From Hippopus hippopus (Eukaryota > Mollusca > Bivalvia > Cardiida > Cardiidae), in the NCBI GenBank assembly GCA_946811185.2, contig OX328112.1:27727742-27791741 (forward strand): a stretch of DNA of 64,000 bases, read 5' to 3'. Made by a program: the position numbers and the translations under genes. This document shows positions 31,101 to 42,653 of this stretch, piece after piece (within the stretch, counting starts at the first letter, position 1; each line of letters opens with the position of its first letter). The notes under the pieces are model-generated. The model was not told where the DNA came from and searched no databases. It worked only from the letters and a program-made list of their open reading frames with translations.

Positions 31101-31861
31101 TTTTTGGTAAAACCATGGAAAATGTAAGAAAAAGGAGAACCATTGAATTAGTTAATAATGTAGAACGTTTAGAAAGATTAGTAGCAAAACCAAATTATAC
31201 CCATCAAACAAGGTTTCGTGAAAACTTGGTAGCGGTACATATGAAAAAAACAGAAATAAAATATGATAAACCTGTTTACTCAGGATTAAGTATTTTAGAT
31301 ATTAGTAAAACACATATGCAAAGAACTTATTATAATTACTTCAAAGCTAAATATGGTGAAAAGGTTAGGATGTGTTATACTGATACAGATAGTTTTATCC
31401 TTGAAATAGAAACTAAAGATTTATATAAGGATATGTTAAATAATCTATCAGATATGTTTGATACAAGCAATTACCCTACAGACCATTTCTTAAAAAATAA
31501 TTGTAATGCTGGTGTAGTTGGTAAGTTTAAAGATGAGTTAGGTGGTAAAATTATGACTGGTTTTGTTGGTTTAGGTGCAAAACAATACGCTTATAAAACT
31601 TTAGATGGTAAGGAAGATAAAAGATGTAAAGGGGTTAAAAGAGTGGTTGTTAAAAAAGAAATATATTTCGATGATTATAAAGAATGTTTGCTTACAAAAA
31701 ATGACCAATATAGAAAAATGGTTGTTTTAAGAAGTAAGGAACATAATATATATACTGAGGAATTAAATAAAAAAGCATTAGGTTCAAGTGATGATAAAAG
31801 GTTTGTTTTAGAGAATAATATTGATAGTTTAGCATGGGGCCATTATAAAATAAGTAAGTAA
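28127..31861 (+). CDS. POLB: Protein-primed family B DNA polymerase
   Basis: 1,244 residues, at the long end for Polintons. An OTU-like cysteine protease domain spans about 220-335 (DNKCFLWCVLRAL, later THYAFIKNFHKL). A C2H2-like knuckle follows at 347-367. The 3'-5' exonuclease shows ADFES (401-405), NLSGYDSHL (592-600) and YNKIDVLLLAD (751-761). An endonuclease VII/HNH-like zinc module is inserted at 500-576 (CWIC, then DHCH). It is split by an acidic repeat insert at about 511-550 with repeated EVFNDEEF/EEFSD units. Polymerase motifs are A, YIDANSLYAW at 850-859; B, KLMNNSVFGKTMENV near 986-1000; and C, YTDTDS at 1084-1089. The stop codon is the inner edge of the right TIR. Intact; it would replicate the element from its ends. 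Confidence 0.95.
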   Translation: MSWLSRISNIAQRAASNVGRAITNVIPQSIQRRINNFTDWLTGNVETQQLPQVFDEIVQNVRENYPPRPQRQPFEIREGESAFREFSRTFTIDGIEGYSPHRFFADTWMRLIDTFKNNLGKKIKFVFRCKFYLTTNPDSVVDFAFHSSHFLNLNEGGIEELLNDMIDEVLEKIATFQSRGSGWALKEIIQLELHTATFNPIRANGWLSLPKWIADKKAVINMQNKDNKCFLWCVLRALNPKENHPERVDKALKEKESSLNMDGIVYPVSFNDIKKFEKRNPEISVNVYGYNENRKFYPLRVTNEEKDKHIDLLYIKDGENTHYAFIKNFHKLMRSQVTSDCRHIEFCKRCLNHFTTKELLEKHKRYCNNNEAVYVNMPKPNTWLSFKNYDKKIEVPFVVYADFESVLAPIHTCQKELKKESYTIQHQNHIPCSFYYIIKCFDDNVMPPIVRSYVGEKADEKFIDYLENDIRKIHQKYYQNPKPIKITKLEEAKYQKETHCWICNKEFKISDEEFAYNEVFNDGVFNDEEFMNNEVFNDEEFSDEEFSDEKPTNKNYKVRDHCHFTGKYRGAAHNECNINAKIPKFTPVYLHNLSGYDSHLFIKYLGQTEGKIDCIPNTEEKYISFSKNICVGSYTKEEKNKFIYHKIRFVDSFKFMSSSLDKLSSNLEENQLKILSNYFTKEQLPLVRRKGVFPYEYLDSFDKLKDKELPPKKAFYSSLNKEGISNEDYAHAQKVWKAFNMETFKDYLELYNKIDVLLLADIFENFRDVCRKNYNLDPSWYLTSPGLAWDAALKITEIKLELLSDVDMLLMVEEGIRGGVSMCSKRYVEANNKYMGDLYDSGKPSKYLLYIDANSLYAWAMSQPLPTHGFKWMKDGELKNWQNIPCILEVDLEYSKELHDSHSDFPLAPERLKIEKVEKLIPNLNNKKNYIIHHEALKTCIELGLKITKIHRGIKFEESTWLKSYIDTNIKLRKAAKNNFEKDFFKLMNNSVFGKTMENVRKRRTIELVNNVERLERLVAKPNYTHQTRFRENLVAVHMKKTEIKYDKPVYSGLSILDISKTHMQRTYYNYFKAKYGEKVRMCYTDTDSFILEIETKDLYKDMLNNLSDMFDTSNYPTDHFLKNNCNAGVVGKFKDELGGKIMTGFVGLGAKQYAYKTLDGKEDKRCKGVKRVVVKKEIYFDDYKECLLTKNDQYRKMVVLRSKEHNIYTEELNKKALGSSDDKRFVLENNIDSLAWGHYKISK

Positions 31862-32217
31862 TTTTTGAATTAACCCTGTTAACCATAATCTAACCCTATT
31901 ACGCATATAATATATATATACCATTTATATATTATATGTCATTAAAAAATGTGGTTAATATGTCACCAAGTCACTGAGACAATAATTAACCGGTTCAATT
32001 TCCTCCATCAAGGAAATGGGAAAAACACTTCCCCATTCAATAATTCACTGGTTCATTTCCTCCATCAAGGAAATGAATTAATTGGTTTTAACCGGTCGAT
32101 TTCCTCCATCAAAAATAAGGGAAGAAATTCAAAACGCTGGTCGAAAAGCTCCATCAAAAAAATGTCTTACCCAAAAAAATCAAAAAATGGCGCAGGACAT
32201 GTATTTTATTATCTACT
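31859..32217 (-). repeat. Polinton right terminal inverted repeat
   Basis: Reverse complement of 15718-16076, with no difference noticed. Its inner edge is the TAA of the polymerase gene. It is followed by the TGCATA duplication. Confidence 0.95.
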
Positions 32218-32223
32218 TGCATA
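32218..32223. repeat. Polinton target-site duplication, right
   Basis: TGCATA, identical to 15712-15717. Joining the flanks restores continuous satellite. Confidence 0.92.
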
Positions 32224-33771
32224 CATGTACATATACTTGTGTTTGAGTTGTATACATGTGTATGTATTTGTATTTGAGTATTTGTATTTTATTATACATG
32301 TAGATGTGTATATACTTGTATTTGTGTTGTATACATGTATATTTACCTGTGTTTAAATTTCATACCTGTGTATATATTTTTATTTGTGTTGTATACATGT
32401 ACATGTACTTGTGTTTGACTTGTATACATGTATATATACTTGTATTTGAATATTTTATTTGAGTATACATGTATATATGTATATATTTGTATATGTGTTG
32501 TATACATGCACATGTACTTGTGTTTGAGTTGTTTACATGTGTACATACTTGTATTTATGTTGTATGTTTGTGTATATAATTCTATTAGAGTATTTGTATT
32601 TGAGCATACATGTACATTTGTATATAGATGTATATTTGTTGTATACATCTATATGTACTTATCTTTGAGTTGTATACATGTGTATATACTTCTATTTGAG
32701 TGTTTGTATTGAGTCCACATGTACATGTGTATATACTTGTATTTTTGTTGTACACATGTACGTATACTTCTGTTTGAGTTGTATATATATGTGTGTACTT
32801 TTGATAAACTATTTGTATTTGAATATACAATTAAACGCGTATATGTTCATATTTGTATTGTATACATGTACATTTACATTTGTTTGAATTTTATACATGT
32901 GTATATACTTTCATTTTTGTTCTATGCATGTACATGTAGTTGTTTTTCAATTGTAAACATGTGTATATATTTGTATTTGAGTTTTTGTATTTGAGTATAC
33001 TTGTACATGTGTATATACTTGTATTTGTGTTGTATAGATGTACATATACTTGTGTTTGAGATGTATATATGTCTATGTATTTCTTTTTGAGTATTTGTTT
33101 TTGAGTATACATGTACATGTGTATATACTTGTATTTGAGTATTATACATGTACATTTACTTGTTATTGAATTCAATAGATGTGTATTTACTTTTATTTGT
33201 ATTGTATATATGTACATATATTTGTGTATTAATTATATACAAGTTTATATACTTGTATTTGAGTATTGGTATTTGAGTATACATGTACATGTTTATATAC
33301 TTAAATTTGTGTTGTATACATGTACATATATTTGTGTTTGAGTTGTATACATGTGTATGTACTTGTATTTGAGTATTTGTATTTGAGTATACATGTACAT
33401 GTGTATATCCTTTTATTTGTGTTGTATATATGTACATTTTCTTGTTTTTCCGTTGGATACATATATATATGTACTTGTAATTCTGTATTTGTATTTGAGT
33501 ATACATGTACATGTGTATATACTTGTTTTTGAGTATTAATCATGTATATTTATTTTTGTTTGAATTGTATAGATGTTTATTTACTTTTATTTGTGTTGTA
33601 TATATGTACATGTATTTGTCTTTTAATTGTATACATGTTTATATACTTGTATTTGAGTATTGGAATTTGAGTATACATGTACATGTGTATATACCTGAAT
33701 TTGTGTTGTATACATGTACATATACTTGTATTTGAAATGTATACATGTGTATATACTTGGTTTTTTTTTGT

Positions 33772-34168
33772 TGTACAAATGTATATAACCCAAACACAAG
33801 TATATGTACATGTATACAACAAAAATACAAGTATATACACATGTACATATACATGTATAATACACAAATACATTTATATACATGTACATATATACACAAT
33901 TACATATATATATAAAACTCAAACACAAGTATTTCTACATATATACAACACAAATACAAGTATATACATATTTATACTATTCAAACTTAAGCAAATATAC
34001 ATCTATACAACACAAATACAAGTATATACACATGTACATCTATACTCAAATACAAATACTCAAATACAAGAACATAGACATGTATACAACTCAAACACAA
34101 GTACATGTAGATGTATACAATACAGATACAAGTATATACCCATGTACATGTATACCTAAATACTAATA
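33772..34168 (-). repeat. Inverted satellite block D
   Basis: Starts after a T9 run followed by GTTGTACAAATG, and ends at the TTAGGG tract. Nearly collinear with block B. Confidence 0.83.
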
Positions 34169-34193
34169 GGTTAGGGTTAGGGTTAGGGGTAGG
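34169..34193 (+). repeat. Telomere-like TTAGGG tract D
   Basis: GGTTAGGGTTAGGGTTAGG followed by GGTAGG; the shortest tract. Confidence 0.82.
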
Positions 34194-36837
34194 AAAATAT
34201 ATGTATTTGTGTTATATACATCTACATGTACTTGTGTTTGAGTTGTATACATTTGTACGTATTTGTATTTGAGTATTTGTATTTGAGTATACATGTACAT
34301 GTGTATATACTTGTATTTGTGTTGTATACATATATATTTACTTGTGTTTGAATTGTATACATGTGTATATACTTGTTTGTTTTGTTGTATACATGTACAT
34401 ATACTTCTGTTTGAGTTGTATACATGTATATATTTCTATTTGATTATACATGTACATGTGTATATACGTTTAGTTCTGTTGTATGTATGTGTATATACTT
34501 CTATATACTTGTATTTGAATATCTGTATTTCAGTATACATGTACAAGTGTATATATTTGTATTTGTGTTGTATACATGCACATGTACTTGTGGTTGAGTT
34601 GTTTACATGTGTATTTACTTGTATGTATGTTGTATGTTTGTATATATGCTTCTATTAGAGTATTTGTATTTGAGCATACACGTACATGTGTATATAGATG
34701 TATATGTCTTGTAAACATGTATATGTACTTATTTTTGAGTTATATACATGTGTATATACTTCTATTTGAGTATTTTTATTGAGCACACATGTACATGTGT
34801 ATATACTTGTATTTTAGTTGTACACATACATGTAATTGAGTTGTATACATACGTATGTACTTTTAATTAACTATTTGTATTTCAATATACAATTACCTGT
34901 GTATATACTCGTAGTTGTATTGTATACATGTATATGTACTTCGTTTTAAGTTGTATACATGTGTATGTACTTGTATTTGAGTACTTGTATTTGAGTATAC
35001 ATGTACATGTGTATATACTTGTGTTTTTGTTGTATACATGTACATATACTTGTGTTTGTGTTGTATACATATATATATGTACTTGTGATTGCGTATTGGT
35101 ATTTGAGTATACATGTACATGTGTATATAATTGTATTTGTGTATTATACATGTATATTTACTTGTGTTTGAATTGTATAGATGTGTATTACTTTTCTTTT
35201 TGTTGGATATATGTAGATATATTTGTGTTTTAATTGTATACATGTGTATACACTTATATTTGAGTATTGGCATTTGAGTATACATGTACATATGTATATA
35301 CTTGAATTTGTTTTATATAGATGTACATAAACTTGTGTTTGAGTTGTATACATGTCTATGTACTTGTATTAGAGTATTTGTATTTGAGTATACATGTACA
35401 TGTGTATATACTTGTATGTGTGTTGTATACATATATATTTACTTGTGTTTGAATTGTGTACATGTGTATATACTTTAATATGTGTTGTATATATGTACAT
35501 GTTCTTGTTTTTGAATAGTATACATGTGTATATCCTTTTATTTGTGTTGTAGAGATGTTGATGTATTTGTTTTTCAGTTGTGTACATGTGCATGTACTTG
35601 TATTTGAGTACTTGTATTTCAGTAGACATGTATATCTGTATATACTTGTATTTTTTTGTATATATGTACATATACTTGTGATTTGAGTTGTATACATGTG
35701 TACGTATTTGTATTTGGGTATTGGTATTTGGTTATACATGTACATGTGTATATACTTGTATTTGTGTAGTATATATAAACATATACTTCTGTTTGCATTG
35801 CATACATGTGTATCTACTTGTATTTGTGTTGTATACATGTACATGTTTTTGAGTTGTTTACATTTATATATACTTGTATATACTTGTATATGAGTATTTG
35901 TATTTGAGTATACATGTAGAAGTGTATATTCTTTTATTTGTGTTGTATATATGTACATTTTCTTGTTTTTGAGTTGTATACATGTTTACATACATTTATT
36001 TGTGTTGTATACATGTACATGTACTTGTGTTTGAATTGTATATATGTGTTATTATTTGTATTTGCATATTTGTATTTGAATATACATGTACATGTGTGTA
36101 TACTTATCTTTGTTTTGTATACATGTACATATACTTGTGTTTGTGCTGTATACATATATGTATGTACTTGTAATTATGTATTTGTATTTGAGTATACATG
36201 TACATGTGTATATACTTGTTTTTCAGTATTAAACGTGTATATTTACTTGTGTTTGAATTGTATAGATGTGTATTTACTTCTATTTGTGTTGTATATATGT
36301 ACATGTATTTGTCTTTTAATTGTATACCTGTTTATATACTTGTATTTGAGTATTGGTATTTGAGTATACATGTACATGTGTATATACCTGAATTTGTGTT
36401 GTATACATGTACATATACTTGTATTTGAGTTGTATATATGTGTATGTACTGTTATTTGAGTATTTGTATTTGAGTATACCTGTACATATGTATATTCTTT
36501 TATTTGTGTTATATATGTATATTTACTTGTGTTTGAATTGTATACATATGTACATACTTTTATTTGTGTATTATACATGTACATGTACTTGTGTATGAAT
36601 TGTATATATGTGATAGTACTTGTATTGGCAAATTTGTATTTGAGTATACATGTACATGTGTATATACTTGTATTTGTGTTGTATACATGAACATGTACTT
36701 GTGTTTGAGTTGTATACATGTATATATATTTGTATTTGAGTATACATGTACATGTGTATATAATTGTATTTGTGTTATATACATGTATATTGACTCGTGT
36801 ATGAAATGTATACATGTGTATATAATTGTTTTTTGTT

Positions 36838-37233
36838 GTATAATTGTATATAACTCAAACACAAGTATATGTACATGTATACAACAAAAATACCAGTATA
36901 TACACATGTATATATACTTGTATAATACACAAATACATTTATATACATGTACATATATACACAATTACATATATATATAAAACTCGAACACAAATATATC
37001 TACAGGTATACAACACTAATACAAGTATATACATATTCATACTATTCAAACTTAAGTAAATATACATGTATACAACACAAATACAAGTATATACACATGT
37101 ACATCTCTACTCAAATACAAATACTCAAATAAAAGAGCATAGACATGTATACAACTCAAACACTTGTACATGTAGATGTATACAATACAAATACAATTAT
37201 ATACATATTTACATGTATACCCAAATACTAATA
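36838..37233 (-). repeat. Inverted satellite block E
   Basis: Reverse-orientation block after TTGTTTTTTGTTGTATAATTG, same internal order as the other blocks, ending at a TTAGGG tract. Confidence 0.83.
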
Positions 37234-37259
37234 GGTTAGGGTTAGGGTTAGGGATAGGG
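37234..37259 (+). repeat. Telomere-like TTAGGG tract E
   Basis: GGTTAGGGTTAGGGTTAGGG then ATAGGG, at the orientation switch. Confidence 0.83.
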
Positions 37260-38061
37260 AAATATATGTATTTGTGTTGTATAGATGTACATTTACTTTT
37301 GTTTGAGTTGTATACATTGTTACGTATTTGTATTGCCCTATTTGTATTTGCGTATACATGTACATGTGTATATACTTGTATTTGTATTGTATACATGTAT
37401 ATTTACTTGTGTTTGAATTGTATACATGTGTATATACTTGTTTGTTTTGTTGTATACATGTACATATACTTGTATTTGAGTTGTATACATGTATATATTT
37501 CTATTTGAGTATACATGTACATGTGTATATACGTTTATTTCTGTTGTATGTATGTGTATATACTTCTATATACTTATATTTGAATATTTGTATTTGAGTA
37601 TACATGTACATGTGTATATATTTGTATTTGTGTTGTATACATGCTCATGTACTTGTGCTTGAGTTGTTTACATGTGTATTTACTTGTATTTATGTTGTAT
37701 GTTTGTGTATATGCTTCTATTAGAGTATTTGTATTTGAGCATACACGTACATGTGTATATACATATATATTTGCTGTAAACATGTGTATGTACTTATTTT
37801 GGAGTTATATACATGTGTATATACTTCTATTTGAGTATTTTTATTGAGTACTTTTTTATTGAGTATTTCTGATGTATACATGTACATATACTTGTGTTTG
37901 TGTTCTATACATATATGTATGTACATCTTTATATACTTGTATTTGAGTATTGCTATTTGAGTATACATGTACATGTGTATATACATGATTTTTGTTGTAT
38001 ATATGTAGATATACTTGTGTTTGAGTTGTATACATGTGTATGTACTTGTAATTGAGTATTT

Positions 38062-38065
38062 GTAT
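38062..38065. repeat. LTR element 1 target duplication, left
   Basis: GTAT, repeated at 46755-46758 after the other LTR. Confidence 0.82.
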
Positions 38066-38501
38066 TGTAACATAGTGGCAGTCTTTACTACCTCGGAATA
38101 ATCAATGTGATCGTATAGTGGAATATTATAATTTGGAGGAAAGAAACGGAGTCTGAAGGTGACGAACAACGTTTATTAACAACATAAATCCATTCTCTAT
38201 AATTCTACGGGGTAAATACAACTACCCAGAATATACGAGAGAAAATATCCAGGGGAAAGTCATCCCTGTTAAACAGAGACCGCTGACGCGGGTCTACAAC
38301 TCAATAACCAATCTATCTCCTCCTCTCTCTTTTCCGGCAGAGCGTCTGCTTTTTAAATAGCCAAATTCTCTGTGGACGTCCCACCAAGACATTATTGTTG
38401 GTTATGGGAACATCCTAACCGCCCATTATCTGCCGCTGCATCAATATTCATGATACTCATTAATTAAATATGATGATGACTTAGACGTGTATAATGTTAC
38501 A
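38066..38501 (-). repeat. LTR element 1, 3' LTR
   Basis: 436 bp, matching 46319-46754 except AATCTATC here against AACCTATC there. Ends in inverted TG...CA. Confidence 0.93.
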
Positions 38502-38512
38502 CACCCCCCTTA
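38502..38512 (-). promoter_or_regulatory. Polypurine tract, element 1
   Basis: On the coding strand TAAGGGGGGTG directly abuts the 3' LTR. This is the expected primer for plus-strand DNA synthesis. Confidence 0.85.
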
Positions 38513-38885
38513 CTTGAGGATGTATGTCTATATAGACAGACAACCAACAAAACCAGTAACATACACGCTGAACCATCATATCTCATAATGTCTAAATAGA
38601 AATTACAGATTTAATACACTTACAACAGGAATATACATGTATATAAGAGAAACATGGAATAACAAATAAAAGATGAATCAATAATTGGAAAAAACATTGA
38701 GAGTCATATATATAAACACTGCCATCTCTTAAAGTTCAGGCAATTCACTTTAATGAATAATACGTGAAACTTCATTAATCTCACTATCTCTGTTTATATC
38801 AATAAACACTTTAACCACTGAAAAATATCTAAATATACAACACACATGTATCAGTAATATAAGAAAAAGAGTTAAGAGTATAGAT
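38513..38885 (-). other. Untranslated stretch between env and polypurine tract
   Basis: About 370 bp, AT-rich, with no supported reading frame or motif. Confidence 0.5.
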
Positions 38886-40883
38886 CTATTCATGGCGACT
38901 TCTATTTTCACCATCTCCCTCACTGGAAAGGTCGATTTGTGGATACAGATGTACCACCTGTGTTTCTTCTCCTCTATGTTGTTGGTTGGAAGTGGACGGG
39001 TTTCCCGTGATCCCAGGTGATGAGTTTCTTTCACCCTTCATCTCGTGAAGCTCCCAACTTTCAGTAATATTTTTCCGCCCTGAACCTTGCATTCTACCAA
39101 CCAAGTACCCTTTTATTTTCTTACGATTCTTTACCAATATAACAATTATTATTATAACCAAAACGATAAGGATCAGACCAGGGAGGCCCCAAAAGCCATA
39201 TTGTTCCAAAAACGTAAAATGTGTGGATTGTACATTTCTTAGTTCCGTGAGTAATTTATTCATGGGAATTTTATCCACGGTATCCAGAATGGGTGGGAGC
39301 GAAAGAGAACTATTCATGAATTTCGGTAATTCTTGATTAACTTCCCTGTACAAAGAAATACCAGTGAAATTAATTTTCCGTAGGAGTCGTATGAATGGGT
39401 CGTCAATCTTAAAAGTAATACTCGTATCTGATCCCGCAATTAATGATACAAAATTATTGTTGGCACTACAAGACGAATTTAGATAGAGAACTCCCAAAGG
39501 AGAATTTATAATTATCTCTTTAGTCACCGCCTTCTTGTCATAACAAACTACGGAAAATTGTAACGGGCTCTTTGTTGTCACCGCCCAAAGTTGTGGATTA
39601 ATTTCGGTAATTAACGGCAACCTCGCATTCACATTTATCATTTTGACACATAACTTCTCGATGTTCTCCGTTTGATTCAAAAACAACGCTACCAGGCATT
39701 GTTGTCTTGAAACAACATTATAAATTGGATTCGATACTTCACAAAACTTCAGCAATGGGCGATTACATTGCCTTTCATTTTCTTCCTCCAATAACATGTA
39801 TTTGGTACGTTCTAAATTGATAGCCAGGTATTGACTTTGCAGAGCAATGTATGCCGTCATATCTCGAGGGGTATAATTCAATGCCATTTCTAAGTTCAAC
39901 ACTTTATATAACTCGAATTGAAACCTACTGTCCCTCAAAGGAATCTTTAGTACAATAACTATTTGATCAGTATCCATAAACGTACTTGCCTCTAAGATTT
40001 CATAATATTGCCATAGACGACGCTCCGGGTTAAAAGGTAATTTTGCTAAGCGTGGTATATGCGATTTAATGCTCAAAAGCAAACCTCTAAGTTGTTTTGG
40101 AGATATTATTTCAGGAGATATTTTCCCTGTACCGAGAACATTTAATTCAGACTTTAAGTGATCATTGAATACATACGCATTCTGAATCATTTGCCTTAAA
40201 ACACTGACAGTATGAAGTAACTGAGTGTAACATTCCAGGAAATCATTAAGGTCAAAAATCTGGTGGATGAGATATTGAGTTATATTATCCATTTTCATAT
40301 CAAGATCCCTGAGCTTTAGATTAATTTGGTTTATAGCCAACCTGTTTTCCGATATTAGCTCCCTTGAGCGATTCATAACCGTTATTTGTTCTTGGACAAC
40401 ATGAACTAAATTGGATTGCTGCCGTCCCAACTGATTGATGGCTACTTTTAATCCCCGTAGTTGATCTTCGTTTACCGTACCAAATAAAAATGTGCTTAAC
40501 TTTCCTACAAACGGGAGAATACTCCTTTTTGACCGTGTCATGAGAATTTGATACTCCCTGAGCAAAATATTTAAATTTTCATGCCCCAATTCCAGTTCTC
40601 TCACTTCTTTCCCTAAAAACTCAAATTGTTTGATAAAACTACTGTTTTGTACTGTACTCCTGAATTTCATTTGAGTGTTAGCAATCAACCTTTGTGTATA
40701 TGCACAGTTATTTCCTACATCGTTTAGAAAACCCACGTATGGTTTTAAATCCAATATAATACTAACAAACCATGTTGATCGTACAAGGTTAAATGTTTTC
40801 CTCTTTTGAAAGAACACAGAATTCTTCAAATCTGTGGCAATAACACACATGCCACACAATGCTAACAAGCCTACAAACTTCAT
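38886..40883 (-). CDS. env: Envelope fusion glycoprotein, baculovirus F/errantivirus-like
   Basis: About 665 residues from ATG 40883, chosen because a signal peptide follows at once (MKFVGLLALCGMCVIA). The frame is open a further 60 codons upstream, overlapping the integrase end. A furin-type site RSKR lies about 120 residues in, followed by the fusion-peptide-like SILPFVGKLSTFLFGTV typical of F-type envelopes. Then come heptad-rich helices, several N-glycosylation sequons, a membrane anchor (PGLILIVLVIIIIVILV) about 75 residues before the end and a hydrophilic tail. This is the organisation of a class I fusion protein. It is uninterrupted. It was probably expressed from a spliced mRNA, as in related elements. 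Whether it is functional cannot be told from sequence. Confidence 0.85.
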   Translation of the reverse strand: MKFVGLLALCGMCVIATDLKNSVFFQKRKTFNLVRSTWFVSIILDLKPYVGFLNDVGNNCAYTQRLIANTQMKFRSTVQNSSFIKQFEFLGKEVRELELGHENLNILLREYQILMTRSKRSILPFVGKLSTFLFGTVNEDQLRGLKVAINQLGRQQSNLVHVVQEQITVMNRSRELISENRLAINQINLKLRDLDMKMDNITQYLIHQIFDLNDFLECYTQLLHTVSVLRQMIQNAYVFNDHLKSELNVLGTGKISPEIISPKQLRGLLLSIKSHIPRLAKLPFNPERRLWQYYEILEASTFMDTDQIVIVLKIPLRDSRFQFELYKVLNLEMALNYTPRDMTAYIALQSQYLAINLERTKYMLLEEENERQCNRPLLKFCEVSNPIYNVVSRQQCLVALFLNQTENIEKLCVKMINVNARLPLITEINPQLWAVTTKSPLQFSVVCYDKKAVTKEIIINSPLGVLYLNSSCSANNNFVSLIAGSDTSITFKIDDPFIRLLRKINFTGISLYREVNQELPKFMNSSLSLPPILDTVDKIPMNKLLTELRNVQSTHFTFLEQYGFWGLPGLILIVLVIIIIVILVKNRKKIKGYLVGRMQGSGRKNITESWELHEMKGERNSSPGITGNPSTSNQQHRGEETQVVHLYPQIDLSSEGDGENRSRHE

Positions 40884-41049
40884 CGTTAAGGAGTAAATGG
40901 TGGTATTGCAAATATATTGGTTCGCGGAAGAACACTTTACTCTCTCTGTAAAATACAAATAATAATACAAATTTTCCTCATTATATAAAGCCTTTTTCAT
41001 AAAGTACATAAAGTTAACGCAATAACTCAGAGAAAAGATTAACCTTACT

Positions 41050-42650
41050 CTATTTAAGGTCAATTTCTTTCTCCATTGGACTTATCTCTGACCCTACAGA
41101 CTCTTTCTTCTGATCACCCTTTTCCAACAAGTTTAATCCTGGGTTTTTATTCTGTCTGTCAACTAGGTCAATGTCCATTTTCATGTCATCTTGCTCTTCT
41201 GAAGTAAAATATTGATTTTCACTCTCGTCCATGGACTGATCTGATTCTAATTTATTCAGAGATTCATTTCTCTCCTTCCTAGCCTGTAACCTTTGTTTTA
41301 GCTCATACAAGGGGATATTTTCTTCGTCGTCAGAACTTGACCGCATCATCCGATAACGCCTAGTAAATTTTCCCTTTTCTCTCTGCAACTCACGTTCGGA
41401 GTCAGACGTTTCCGAATCACTTAAAGATTGCTCTGGGGGCATCGCTAATTGTGCTTTTCTGAGTGGTCTCCCTGTCGGGTTGTAAATATTTCCTTGCCTT
41501 AACTCACCCCAATCTAAATTAGCTAACCGGAGTTGATCAGCAGTTGCCTTTGTAGTCGTGCCGTCCAATTGAGATTTTATTATGAACGTTACTGGCCCTT
41601 TTTTCTCAATAATTCTATAATACGGAAGGAACTTGGGCGCTAATTTTGAAGTTCTCCTAAAATTCTTATAGTACACCGGCGAACCTACTTTGAATTCTAC
41701 CCTTTGTGCGTTTTTATCAGCGTATCGTTTTTGTCTTTTCCTAGCCTTCTGTAAATTTCTATGCACGTGTGTGAATGCCTGATGTTGTAATTGCAATATT
41801 GAGTGAATGGGATCTTCCCCCTGATATTTGCGTCTAGGTTGCAAAACAGTATCTAACGGAAATATCACGTCTCCGCCAAACAATAGGAAATATGGGCTAT
41901 AGCCTGTAGACAAATTTACAGCAAATCTCACACTTGCCAAGGCCTGTGGAATCAATAATTCCCACGATGAATTTTCATTCATAAGTTTGCCTATAACACT
42001 TAACAATGTAGAATGGGATTTTTCACATAAACCATTTGAACGGGGGCTATAATATGAAGTTTTTACGCTGTTTATCTTCATGTATGATAACAAATCTTGC
42101 ACTTGCTTTGCTATATTTTCTAACCCATTGACGTGTAACACCTCTAAACAACACCCATATCTCGGTATTATTTCTTCTACTATTAAATGAGCAATGACAG
42201 AGCTGGATTTTTCCGGCGTTGGGAAACACTCTATATAACCGGAGTACATACAAGTGAAAGTAACAATGTACTTATTCCCTGACAAGCTCTCTGGATACGG
42301 TCCACTGACATCCAAGCTTACCCTACTAAACGGAAACGGAGGTATTTCTGTTTCTTGTAAAGGTGCTCTAATTCGCCTCGCATTGCGAGTTTGGCATGGA
42401 ATGCAATTATTAATGTAGGCGTGTAAATCTTTGAACAAATTTGGCCAAAAATATTTGCTCTTTATAGTATAAAAACATCTTTCTGTCCCGATATGACCAT
42501 TCAAATCATGGTATTGTCTAATTACATATTTCCGTAAATGACTGGGTACATACAATCGTAAGACGGGATCGGCGTCTGCATTAGACAGATAATAAACAAT
42601 ATTATCTATATGAATATAATTATTCTGTACGGTGTTCGTTCCGGTATTTT
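41050..42650 (-). pseudogene. pol: Integrase and pol C-terminus, element 1
   Basis: The open frame runs from about 42650 to TAG/TAA at 41050; the part from 42555 is about 500 residues. A zinc-binding HHCC module (YHDLNGHIGTERC, then NCIPCQTRN) precedes the core. First catalytic Asp is in VSLDVSGPYP and the Glu in SNGLCEKS. The position of the second Asp, in LHVNGLEN, is Val (codon at 42130-42132), so catalysis should be lost. A GPY-like region and a long charged Ser/Glu-rich tail follow. The frame is shifted by one base relative to the preceding part at an A5 run near 42660. Confidence 0.85.
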
Positions 42651-42653
42651 CCT

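Larger units (their letters stand above)
15718..32217. mobile_element. Maverick/Polinton element, 16.5 kb, near complete
   Basis: Termini are AGT...ACT, with 359-bp terminal inverted repeats and a 6-bp TSD. Gene content is the diagnostic Polinton set: protein-primed family B polymerase, retroviral-type integrase with chromodomain, FtsK/A32-type packaging ATPase, adenovirus-type cysteine protease, and major and minor capsid proteins. It has several accessory genes as well. Genes run outward-in from each end on opposite strands, with the capsid module in the centre on the plus strand. The polymerase, ATPase, protease and capsid frames are uninterrupted. The zinc ribbon/PLA2/integrase region and one structural gene carry frame breaks, mostly in A-runs. 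Polintons are considered integrated viruses, and the complete capsid module here fits that view. Confidence 0.97.
32218..38065. repeat. Satellite array, third segment
   Basis: Same satellite; it continues the phase interrupted by the Polinton. It contains two inverted blocks with TTAGGG tracts only about 3 kb apart, and the landmark GATGTTGATG at 35553, so part of the higher-order unit has been duplicated. No gene seen. Confidence 0.92.

Noticed and set aside
28127..31861. A separate homing endonuclease or intein within the polymerase, suggested by the zinc module.
   Set aside because: No intein splice-site residues are seen, and endonuclease VII-like modules occur in Polinton polymerases. 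The frame is continuous with exonuclease motifs on both sides.
38086..38500. A host promoter or gene fragment in the GC-richer stretch at the edge of the satellite.
   Set aside because: It is the LTR of element 1, repeated at 46319-46754.
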